DNA of 11,343 bases, taken from Acidiferrobacterales bacterium. Its GTDB lineage: Bacteria; Pseudomonadota; Gammaproteobacteria; Acidiferrobacterales; Sulfurifustaceae. Where the stretch lies: contig CAKKQL010000077.1 in assembly GCA_919902095.1 (NCBI GenBank), positions 1 through 11,343 of the forward strand, in the 5' to 3' direction. Of the stretch, positions 1 through 9,492 are shown one piece after another (the stretch's first letter is position 1; the number at the start of each line of letters is the position of its first letter). The translations under genes and the position numbers were made by a program. A model generated the notes under the pieces. That model saw nothing but the letters and a program-made list of their open reading frames with translations, had not been told where the DNA came from and did no database searches.

Positions 1-1175
<1,175 letters not shown>

Positions 1176-1180
1176 CAACC

Positions 1181-1264
1181 AGTAGCAAGTTTCAAGTAAC
1201 AAGTGGCAAGGCAACACTTGCCCTCATAAACTTGCTACTCGTCACTTGCTGCTTGTCACTGGCT
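1181..1264. repeat. Intergenic heptad repeat element with inverted symmetry
   Basis: These 84 bases divide exactly into twelve 7-base units. The left units read AGTAGCA, AGTTTCA, AGTAACA, AGTGGCA and AGGCAAC, giving a consensus AGTNNCA. The right units read ACTTGCC, CTCATAA, ACTTGCT, ACTCGTC, ACTTGCT, GCTTGTC and ACTGGCT, close to the reverse complement of the left motif in a shifted register. The two arms form a perfect 12-bp stem (1181-1192 with 1228-1239). Nested alternative stems are GGCAAG/CTTGCC (1205-1210 with 1217-1222) and CAAGTG/CACTTG (1200-1205 with 1215-1220). It fills nearly the whole ahcY-metF spacer and ends 5 bases before the metF ATG. No T-run follows, so it is not an ordinary terminator. 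Short heptanucleotide repeats (STRR) are known from cyanobacteria. Whether this is a dispersed family in this genome cannot be seen here. Confidence 0.85.
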
Positions 1265-1269
1265 TTATT

Positions 1270-2112
1270 ATGGAATCCCAAAAAAAGCGCCCGCGCGCCT
1301 TCAGCGCCGAATTCTTCCCGCCGAAGGATGCCGACGCGCGCGCCCAGCTGCGGGACGCCACGCGCCAGCTGGCGCAGCTCAAGCTCCGGTTTTTCTCCGT
1401 CACCTTCGGAGCCGGCGGCAGCACCCGCCAGGGCACGTATGAAACGGTCAGCGACATCCAGGCCGCCGGACACACGGCGGCGCCGCATATCTCCGGCATC
1501 GCCAGCACGCGCGCCGAGATCCGCGAGCTGCTCGCGGCCTACCGCGTCCTCGGCATCCGCCGGCTCGTGGTGCTGCGCGGCGACCGCCCGAAGGACGGCA
1601 GCGGCGGCGACTTCCGTCATGCGAACGAGCTGGTGGCGTTCATCCGTGCCGAGACCGGTGACGACTTTCATATCGAAGTCGCGGCCTATCCGGAGTTTCA
1701 CCCCGAGGCGCCGTCGGCCGAGGCCGACCTGGACCACTTCGCACGCAAGGCGCGCGCCGGCGCCAACGCCGCCATCACCCAGTACTTCTTCAATCCGGAC
1801 GCGTACTATCGCTTCGTGGACGCCTGCGAGGCGCGCGGGCTCGACCTCCCGATCGTCCCCGGCATCATGCCGATCACGAACTACAAGCAGCTGGCGCGCT
1901 TCTCGGATGCCTGCGGCGCCGAAATCCCGCGCTGGCTCCGCCGCCGCCTCGAAGGCTATGGTGACGATCTCGACGCCATCCGCGCCTTCGGGCTCGATGT
2001 CACCACCGCACTGTGCCGGCAGCTACTCGACGCCGGCGCCCCGGGACTGCACTTCTACACCCTCAACCGCGCCGGCCCGACCTGCGCGATCTGGGAGCGT
2101 CTCGGACTCTAG
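1270..2112 (+). CDS. metF: 5,10-methylenetetrahydrofolate reductase
   Basis: FAD enzyme that reduces 5,10-methylenetetrahydrofolate to 5-methyltetrahydrofolate, the methyl donor for methionine synthesis from homocysteine. The 280-residue product matches the length of the single-domain bacterial MetF. Conserved features in order are FSAEFFPPK with the catalytic Glu14, FSVTFGAGGSTR (42-53), HISGIAS (73-79), VLRGD with Asp105 near the flavin, VAAYPEFHPEA (137-147), ITQYFFN with Gln171 in the substrate site, PGIMPITN (197-204) and a C-terminal GLHFYTLNRA. I chose the ATG at 1270. An in-frame TTG at 1246 would start translation inside the heptad repeat and add 8 residues not expected in the family. 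No convincing Shine-Dalgarno sequence precedes 1270, so translation may depend on read-through from ahcY or on the structure of the repeat. AhcY supplies homocysteine, which MetF-derived methyl groups convert to methionine. Confidence 0.96.
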   Translation: MESQKKRPRAFSAEFFPPKDADARAQLRDATRQLAQLKLRFFSVTFGAGGSTRQGTYETVSDIQAAGHTAAPHISGIASTRAEIRELLAAYRVLGIRRLVVLRGDRPKDGSGGDFRHANELVAFIRAETGDDFHIEVAAYPEFHPEAPSAEADLDHFARKARAGANAAITQYFFNPDAYYRFVDACEARGLDLPIVPGIMPITNYKQLARFSDACGAEIPRWLRRRLEGYGDDLDAIRAFGLDVTTALCRQLLDAGAPGLHFYTLNRAGPTCAIWERLGL

Positions 2113-2131
2113 CCGCGCGATTCGCGCCCGC

Positions 2132-2137
2132 TATACT
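2132..2137 (+). promoter_or_regulatory. Possible -10 element upstream of the MBL lipoprotein gene
   Basis: TATACT stands in an otherwise GC-rich 54-base gap between metF and the lipoprotein gene, 29 bases before the ATG. No good -35 hexamer is seen at the right distance, so this is only a suggestion that the lipoprotein/pip pair has its own promoter. Confidence 0.3.
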
Positions 2138-2166
2138 GTTCGCATTCCACCCCGGGAGCCCTGCGC

Positions 2167-3114
2167 ATGCGCCTGACCGCCACCCTTGCCCTTGTCCCGT
2201 TGGCCCTGCTCGCCTGCAGCCCCGCCAAGGCGCCGCCCATCGCCACTGACTACCCGCTCGCCAAAATCACCGAGCGCGTGTACGTGCTGCATGGCCCGAA
2301 CGAGATGCCGAACAAGCAGAACCAGGGCTTCATGAACAACCCCGGCTTCGTGCTCACGAAAAAAGGCGTGGTCGTGATTGACCCGGGCTCGAGTGTGCAG
2401 GTGGGCGAGCTGGTGCTGAAGAAAATCGCCGCGGTCACGCGCGATCCGGTGATCGCCGTATTCAACACCCACATCCACGGCGACCACTGGCTCGGCAACC
2501 AGGCGATCCGGGCGGCCTATCCCAAGGCCGTGATCTACGCCCATCCAAAGATGAAGGCCAAGACCGCGACCGACGGCGAGAGCTGGGTAACGCTGCTCAA
2601 CAACCTGACCGACGGCGCGGTGCTTGGCACGCAGCCGCTCGCGCCGGACACGCATATCGAACACGGCGAGACGCTCGCGCTCAACGGCACGCACTTTCGC
2701 ATCTACCACAACGGCAAGGCGCACACCGATGGCGACATCATGATCGAGGTGGTCGAGGAAAAGCTGATGTTCCTCGGCGACAACGCGCTCGTGGACCGCA
2801 TCGGCCGCATGGACGACGGCGACTTCAAGGGCAACGTGGCGGCGCTGGAGATGGCGCTCGCCGCCGGCGCCCAGCACTTTGTCCCCGGGCACGGACCCTC
2901 CAACGGCCGCGCCGTGGCCGAGGGCTACCGCGACTATCTCAAGGCGCTCCATGCCGAGGTGAAAAAATACTACGACCAGGGCCTGTCCGACTTCGACATG
3001 AAACCCAAGGTCGCCGCGGCGCTGACGCGCTTCCACGCCTGGAAGGACTTCGAGGACCAGCTCGGCAAGCACATCAGCCTCGCTTATTTGCAGGTCGAGG
3101 CCGACGCGTTCTGA
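2167..3114 (+). CDS. Metallo-beta-lactamase-fold hydrolase, predicted lipoprotein
   Basis: Predicted zinc hydrolase of 315 residues exported and lipid-anchored. The N-terminus MRLTATLALVPLALLACS is a short type II signal with lipobox L14-L15-A16-C17, so mature protein would begin at Cys17. The MBL metal ligands are all present: THIHGDH (His102, His104, Asp106, His107), KAHTDGD (His186), LGDNALV (Asp205) and PGHGP (His242). The NPGFVLTKKGVVVIDPG segment (58-74) is the usual first MBL strand pair. It resembles SoxH-like or quinoprotein-associated periplasmic MBL hydrolases, but the substrate cannot be told from sequence. The ATG at 2167 follows GGGAG (2154-2158) by 8 bases. The stop is 8 bases before the start of the peptidase gene, so the two are probably cotranscribed. 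Fold and export are well supported; the specific function is unknown. Confidence 0.9.
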   Translation: MRLTATLALVPLALLACSPAKAPPIATDYPLAKITERVYVLHGPNEMPNKQNQGFMNNPGFVLTKKGVVVIDPGSSVQVGELVLKKIAAVTRDPVIAVFNTHIHGDHWLGNQAIRAAYPKAVIYAHPKMKAKTATDGESWVTLLNNLTDGAVLGTQPLAPDTHIEHGETLALNGTHFRIYHNGKAHTDGDIMIEVVEEKLMFLGDNALVDRIGRMDDGDFKGNVAALEMALAAGAQHFVPGHGPSNGRAVAEGYRDYLKALHAEVKKYYDQGLSDFDMKPKVAAALTRFHAWKDFEDQLGKHISLAYLQVEADAF

Positions 3115-3122
3115 GGGAGAAC

Positions 3123-4079
3123 GTGTACAAGCTCTTCCCCGAGATCGAGCCGTACACCACGCACCGCCTCGCGGTCGAGGCGCCGCATGTGCTCCACGTC
3201 GAGGAATGCGGCAACCCCAAGGGCCTGCCGGTGCTGTTCGTGCACGGCGGCCCGGGAGCCGGCTGCGAGAATTATCACCGGCGTTATTTCGATCCCGAGA
3301 TGTACCGCATCGTGCTGTTCGATCAGCGCGGCGCCGGGCGCTCGACGCCGCATGCCAGCCTCGAGCACAACACCACCTCGCATCTGGTCGCCGACATGGA
3401 GCGCCTGCGCGGCCATCTCGGCATCGAACGCTGGTTGCTGTTCGGCGGCTCCTGGGGCGCGACGCTGTCACTCGCCTATGCCGAGGCTCATCCCGAGCGC
3501 GTGCTCGGCCTGGTCCTGCGCGGCATCTTCCTGTGCCGCCCGTGGGAAATCCGCTGGTTCTACCAGGACGGCGCCAACCATATCTTCCCCGATCACTGGC
3601 AGGATTTCGTGGCGCCCATCCCCGAGGCCGAGCGCCACGATCTTTTACAGGCGCACTACCGGCGCCTGACCGGCGAGGACGAGATCGCGCGCATGCGCTC
3701 GGCGGAAGCCTGGTCGCTGTGGGAAGGCCGCACCGCGACCCTCCGGCCCAATCCCTCGGTCATCGAGCATTTCGGCTCGCCGCACACGGCGCTCGCGCTC
3801 GCGCGCATCGAGGCGCACTACTTCGTGCACGACAGCTTCCTCGAACCCGACCAGCTGCTGCGCAACGCGCACCGCCTCCAGGACGTCCCCGGCTACCTCG
3901 TGCACGGGCGCTATGACATGGTCTGCCCGCTCGCCAGCGCCTGGGACCTCCATCGCGCCTGGCCACAGGCAAAACTCGAAATCGTCCCCGATGCCGGCCA
4001 CTCGGCGGCCGAGCCCGGCATCGTGAGCGCGCTGGTGCAGGCGATGATCGAGCTGGCTGCGCACCTGCGCCGCGCCTGA
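3123..4079 (+). CDS. pip: Proline iminopeptidase (alpha/beta hydrolase, peptidase family S33)
   Basis: Cytosolic serine aminopeptidase that removes N-terminal proline from peptides. The product of 318 residues has the usual family length. Visible are the oxyanion motif HGGPGAGC (41-48), FDQRGAGRS (66-74), the nucleophile elbow GGSWG with Ser110, HGRYD with Asp265, and AGHS with His293, which complete the catalytic triad. The N-terminus YKLFPEIEPY is typical of proteobacterial Pip. The start is GTG at 3123, preceded by GAGGGAGA (3113-3120), which overlaps the stop codon of the upstream lipoprotein gene, so the two are very likely translationally linked. apaH begins only 7 bases after its stop. 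Nothing suggests a signal peptide. Family assignment is strong; true preference for proline is inferred from close similarity to characterised Pip proteins. Confidence 0.94.
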   Translation: MYKLFPEIEPYTTHRLAVEAPHVLHVEECGNPKGLPVLFVHGGPGAGCENYHRRYFDPEMYRIVLFDQRGAGRSTPHASLEHNTTSHLVADMERLRGHLGIERWLLFGGSWGATLSLAYAEAHPERVLGLVLRGIFLCRPWEIRWFYQDGANHIFPDHWQDFVAPIPEAERHDLLQAHYRRLTGEDEIARMRSAEAWSLWEGRTATLRPNPSVIEHFGSPHTALALARIEAHYFVHDSFLEPDQLLRNAHRLQDVPGYLVHGRYDMVCPLASAWDLHRAWPQAKLEIVPDAGHSAAEPGIVSALVQAMIELAAHLRRA

Positions 4080-4086
4080 CGCGCCC

Positions 4087-4923
4087 ATGGCGACGTACGC
4101 CATCGGCGACGTGCAGGGCTGTTTCGATGCCCTGCAGGCGCTGCTCGAAAAAATCCGCTTCGATCGCGCGCACGACACACTCTGGTTCACCGGCGATCTC
4201 GTCAACCGTGGGCCGCAATCGCTGGAAACCCTGCGCTTCGTTAAAAACCTCGGCGAACGCACCGTGTGCGTGCTCGGCAACCACGACCTGCACCTGCTCG
4301 CCGTCGCCGCCGGGCAGGCAAAACACAAGAAGCAGGACACGCTCGACGAAATCCTGGCAGCGCCCGATCGCGAGCAGCTGCTCGCGTGGCTGCGGCGACG
4401 ACCGCTGCTGCATCACGATACCGGACTCGGCTGGACGCTGGTGCATGCCGGGCTGTTGCCGCAATGGGATCTCGCCGCGGCCCTGCGGCTGGCAGCCGAG
4501 GCGGAAGAGATGTTGCGCGGCGACGCGGCGACGACATATTTTGCCCACATGTACGGGGATCTCCCCGACCACTGGCGCGAGGATCTCGCGGGTTACGAAC
4601 GCCTGCGCGTAATCGTCAACGCCTTCACGCGCCTGCGCTACTGCGACCGCGAGGGCAACATGGACCTGCGCTTCAAGGGCGCGCCCGGCAGCCAGCCGCC
4701 GGACCTAGTGCCGTGGTTCCAGGCACCGAGTCGGCGCTCCCGCGGGCTGAACATCGTCTTCGGCCACTGGTCCACGCTCGGGGCGCATCGGGGCGACGGC
4801 GTGCTGGCGCTCGACGGCGGCTGCCTGTGGGGCCGCGAGCTGTGCGCGGCGCGCCTCGAACCGCGGGCGGCCCGGATTTTCAGTGTTCCGTGCCAGGCCC
4901 ATCGCAGTCCCCATGTCGCCTGA
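4087..4923 (+). CDS. apaH: Symmetrical bis(5'-nucleosyl)-tetraphosphatase (diadenosine tetraphosphatase)
   Basis: Cuts Ap4A and related dinucleotides into two ADP, limiting alarmone-like nucleotides and RNA capping by them. The 278-residue protein is a PPP-type metallophosphatase with the full motif set: GDVQG (7-11), GDLVNRG (36-42), GNHD (64-67), LVHAG with His120 and FGHW with His227. The segments LVNRGPQSLETLRFVK and NAFTRLRYC are typical of ApaH rather than of other phosphatases. The ATG lies 7 bases after pip, without a clear Shine-Dalgarno sequence, which suggests coupling. The last 11 bases overlap the next gene. In many Gammaproteobacteria apaH follows ksgA-apaG; here apaG lies downstream and ksgA is not in the window. 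Confidence 0.96.
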   Translation: MATYAIGDVQGCFDALQALLEKIRFDRAHDTLWFTGDLVNRGPQSLETLRFVKNLGERTVCVLGNHDLHLLAVAAGQAKHKKQDTLDEILAAPDREQLLAWLRRRPLLHHDTGLGWTLVHAGLLPQWDLAAALRLAAEAEEMLRGDAATTYFAHMYGDLPDHWREDLAGYERLRVIVNAFTRLRYCDREGNMDLRFKGAPGSQPPDLVPWFQAPSRRSRGLNIVFGHWSTLGAHRGDGVLALDGGCLWGRELCAARLEPRAARIFSVPCQAHRSPHVA

Positions 4924-5329
4924 AACGCAAATCTATCCCTGGCTCGCGGACGGGGTGCTCGTCCTGCACGCGCTCTATGTGCTGTTTGTCGTCGGCGGGT
5001 TGCTGCTGATTCTCGCGGGATGGTGGCGCAACTGGGGATGGACGCGCGGTTTCTGGTTTCGGATGCTGCATCTCGCGGCCATCGGCTTCGTCATGCTCGA
5101 GGCCTGGTTCGGCGTGCCCTGCCCGCTCACCGTGCTCGAGTCGCGGCTGCGCGTGTTCGCCGGCGCCGAGGGCTACGCCACGAGCTTCATCGGCCACTGG
5201 CTGAACCGGCTGATTTTTTACGAAGCGCCGGCTTGGGCATTCACCGCGCTGTATACGGTCTTTGTCGCGCTTGTCATCGCGGTGCTGTTATTCTATCCGC
5301 CGCGCCGATACCCAAGAACAGGCAACTGA
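4913..5329 (+). CDS. DUF2784 family small membrane protein
   Basis: A 138-residue inner-membrane protein of the uncharacterised DUF2784 family. Hydrophobic segments lie at about 12-36, 50-70 and 105-127. Family-type features are the first helix VLHALYVLFVVGG, the central WFGVPCPLTVLE (65-76), and SFIGHWLNRLIFYEAP (91-106), with conserved Cys70, His95 and aromatic residues. The ATG at 4913 overlaps the end of apaH by 11 bases. An in-frame GTG at 4883 would add ten residues with no family support. The stop codon TGA overlaps the ATG of the next frame as TGATG, so apaH, this gene and apaG appear to form one translationally coupled unit. No function is known for the family. Its location suggests only coexpression with the Ap4A-related genes. 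Confidence 0.88.
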   Translation: MSPETQIYPWLADGVLVLHALYVLFVVGGLLLILAGWWRNWGWTRGFWFRMLHLAAIGFVMLEAWFGVPCPLTVLESRLRVFAGAEGYATSFIGHWLNRLIFYEAPAWAFTALYTVFVALVIAVLLFYPPRRYPRTGN

Positions 5330-5748
5330 TGCAGAATAACCGCGTTACCTTTCCTGTCACGACCATGCCGAACGCCGACAAACACCAGATCAAGGTTTCC
5401 ATCCGGACCTCTTACCTGTCCGGCCAGTCGGCGCCGGAACAGAACCGCTACGTGTTCGCCTACACCGTGACCATCACCAACGCCGGCAGCGCGCCGGCCA
5501 AGCTGCTGACGCGCCACTGGGTCATCACCGACGCCCACAACCAGACGCGCGAGGTGCGCGGCGAGGGCGTGGTGGGCGAGCAGCCGTACCTGCCGCCCGG
5601 TTCGAGCTTCGAGTACACCAGCGGCACGGTGCTCGAGACACCGGTCGGCACCATGCACGGCAGCTACCAGATGGAAACCGATGACGGCGCGCGTTTCGAC
5701 GCCGAAATTCCGGTCTTCACCCTGAGCATCCCGCGCACCCTGCACTGA
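5329..5748 (+). CDS. apaG: ApaG domain protein (CorD)
   Basis: Small fibronectin-III-like beta-sandwich protein, linked genetically to Co2+/Mg2+ efflux and to apaH, with no firmly known biochemical activity. The core matches E. coli ApaG closely along its length: RYVFAYTVTITN, GEGVVGEQP, EYTSGTVLETPVGTMHGSYQM and a C-terminal IPVFTLSIPRTLH. The annotated ATG at 5329 overlaps the DUF2784 stop (TGATG) and gives 139 residues. A second ATG at 5365 gives 127 residues (MPNADKHQIKVS..), closer to the usual length of about 125, but has no visible Shine-Dalgarno sequence. Either start is possible: coupling favours the first, family length the second. It is followed at once by a terminator-like hairpin and is probably the last gene of the unit. 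Confidence 0.94.
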   Translation: MQNNRVTFPVTTMPNADKHQIKVSIRTSYLSGQSAPEQNRYVFAYTVTITNAGSAPAKLLTRHWVITDAHNQTREVRGEGVVGEQPYLPPGSSFEYTSGTVLETPVGTMHGSYQMETDDGARFDAEIPVFTLSIPRTLH

Positions 5749-5755
5749 CGCGCAC

Positions 5756-5774
5756 GCGGCGTTGCCGCTTTTTT
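5756..5774 (+). terminator. Rho-independent terminator after apaG
   Basis: Stem GCGGC (5756-5760) and GCCGC (5764-5768) with a GTT loop, followed directly by six T (5769-5774). It lies 8 bases after the apaG stop and separates this gene set from the methyltransferase gene. The stem is short (5 bp) but all G-C. Confidence 0.65.
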
Positions 5775-5789
5775 AGACAGGCCTCTGCC

Positions 5790-5795
5790 TATATT
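5790..5795 (+). promoter_or_regulatory. Possible -10 element of the ArsM-like gene
   Basis: TATATT lies 21 bases before the ATG at 5817, just after the apaG terminator, where a new promoter is needed. No clear -35 is present at 16-18 bases; the sequence upstream is the T-run. A short inverted repeat AGGC-CTCT-GCCT sits directly before it and could be a regulator site, but it does not match an operator I recognise. GGAGA (5806-5810) is a good ribosome-binding site 6 bases before the ATG. Confidence 0.35.
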
Positions 5796-5816
5796 TCAGG
5801 CACCCGGAGAATCCCG

Positions 5817-6938
5817 ATGAACGTCGAACAGAGTGTGCGCCAGCGCTATTCCGCGGCGGCTCAAGCCGCCGAGCCCGAACTCTGCTGTCCGATCGACTAC
5901 GATCCGGCGCGGCTCAAGCTGTTGCCGCCGGAAATCATCGAGAAGGACTATGGCTGCGGCGACCCCTCGCGTTATGCGCGCGCCGGCGACGTGGTGCTCG
6001 ATCTCGGCAGCGGCGGCGGCAAGGTCTGTTATCTGGCTGCTCAAATCGTAGGCAGCTCGGGGCGCGTGATCGGCGTGGACATGAACGACGACATGCTCGC
6101 GCTGGCGCGCAAGTACCAGGCCGAGATGGCCCAACGCCTGGGCTCCGACCGTGTGCGTTTTCTCAAGGGCCACATCCAGGACCTGGCGCTCGACCTCACG
6201 GTAACCGAGGACTATCTGCGCGCGCACCCCGCAGGCACCGCGGCCGAGTTCGCGGCCTTGCAGGCGTTCCAGAACGAGCAGAAAAGTAAGCGCCCGCTTA
6301 TTCCAGATGCCTCGGTAGACCTCGTTATTTCCAACTGTGTCCTGAATCTGGTGAACGAAGCCGAGCGCCTGCATCTGGTGCGCGAGGTCTTCCGGGTGCT
6401 CAAGCCCGGCGGGCGCGTGGCGATCTCGGACATCGTGTGCGACGAGCCGGTGCCGACGAACATGAAACAGGACCCGGAGTTGTGGAGCGGCTGCGTCAGC
6501 GGCGCGTTCGAGGAGCGTGCGTTCCTCGAGGCGTTCCGCGCCGCGGGCTTCCTCGCCGTAGCCTACGACAAGTGGGACGCGCGGCCGTGGAAGGTGATTC
6601 GGGGCATCGAGTTCCGCGCGGTGACGCTCACGGCGCTCAAGGGCGACGGTGTGCCCTGCCTCGACTACGGCCATGCCGTCATTTACCGCGGGCCGTACGC
6701 CGAAGTGTGCGACGATGAGGGCCACGTATTCCCGCGCGGCGAGCGCATGGCGGTGTGCGAGCGCACGTTCCGGTTTTTCGTCGAGGGGCCGTTCAAGAAC
6801 GATTTCATCGGCATCACACCGGCGGTACCGCGCGACCCGCCGGCGACTTGGTGCCTGCCGGCAGGCACCCGGCGCCCGGTGGCGGAAACGAAGGGCGGTT
6901 CTTGCGCGACGACCTGTGGCGACGGGGATTGCTGCTAG
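5817..6938 (+). CDS. ArsM-like class I SAM-dependent methyltransferase with Cys-rich C-terminal tail
   Basis: Predicted SAM methyltransferase of 373 residues, probably acting on trivalent arsenic or another thiol-bound metalloid. The SAM site is VVLDLGSGGGKVC (59-71) with VIGVDMN (84-90), and KPGGRVAISDIV (196-207) is the post-I region. Three cysteines stand where ArsM enzymes bind As(III): YGCGDP (Cys47), ISNCVLNL (Cys174) and WSGCVSGAF (Cys226). There is also a Cys23-Cys24 pair near the N-terminus. After the methyltransferase core comes an additional domain (about 260-340) and a tail with Cys363, Cys367, Cys372 and Cys373 that could shuttle metal or thiols. GGAGA six bases before the ATG supports the start. 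No arsR, arsC, arsB or arsenosugar radical-SAM gene is in the window, so the arsenic role rests on the cysteines alone. The SAH it makes would be consumed by AhcY. Confidence 0.78.
   Translation: MNVEQSVRQRYSAAAQAAEPELCCPIDYDPARLKLLPPEIIEKDYGCGDPSRYARAGDVVLDLGSGGGKVCYLAAQIVGSSGRVIGVDMNDDMLALARKYQAEMAQRLGSDRVRFLKGHIQDLALDLTVTEDYLRAHPAGTAAEFAALQAFQNEQKSKRPLIPDASVDLVISNCVLNLVNEAERLHLVREVFRVLKPGGRVAISDIVCDEPVPTNMKQDPELWSGCVSGAFEERAFLEAFRAAGFLAVAYDKWDARPWKVIRGIEFRAVTLTALKGDGVPCLDYGHAVIYRGPYAEVCDDEGHVFPRGERMAVCERTFRFFVEGPFKNDFIGITPAVPRDPPATWCLPAGTRRPVAETKGGSCATTCGDGDCC
6850..6869. repeat. 20-base perfect palindrome inside the methyltransferase gene
   Basis: GGTGCCTGCCGGCAGGCACC is its own reverse complement over all 20 bases. 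It lies in the coding sequence for the WCLPAGT segment, near the start of the Cys-rich tail. Such a long perfect palindrome in coding DNA is unlikely by chance and could form a strong hairpin in the mRNA. It could be a repeat inserted in frame or a protein-binding site. Confidence 0.8.
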
Positions 6939-6961
6939 GACTGGCAGGGCGCTGTAAACAG

Positions 6962-6992
6962 GTACGGTGGCGCGCGGGCGCCGTCGTACTTT
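6962..6992. terminator. Bidirectional terminator between the ArsM-like gene and gyrB
   Basis: A 12-bp stem (6962-6973 with 6978-6989) has two adjacent G-U type wobble pairs and a GCGG loop. It is followed by TTT on the plus strand and preceded by TAAACA-type bases that give a T-containing stretch on the minus strand. It fills the 57-base gap between the convergent genes and is well placed to stop transcription from both sides. The T-runs are short, so efficiency is uncertain. Confidence 0.65.
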
Positions 6993-6995
6993 GCG

Positions 6996-9476
<2,481 letters not shown>

Positions 9477-9492
9477 TTACACCAATCGGTGA

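Noticed and set aside
1181..1264. Heptad array as a CRISPR
   Set aside because: Units are 7 bases with no spacers of CRISPR size, and the two arms are inverted, not direct, repeats.
1246..1269. metF start at the TTG in the repeat
   Set aside because: The additional residues come from the repeat element and precede the conserved N-terminus; the ATG at 1270 is a better start.
2131..3471. 446-codon minus-strand open frame opposite the MBL lipoprotein and pip
   Set aside because: Both plus-strand genes carry full catalytic motifs; the antisense frame shows only shadow composition.
9480..9491. CACC-AATC-GGTG hairpin after dnaN as a terminator
   Set aside because: The stem is only 4 bp with no T-run on the minus strand, and gyrB lies directly downstream.
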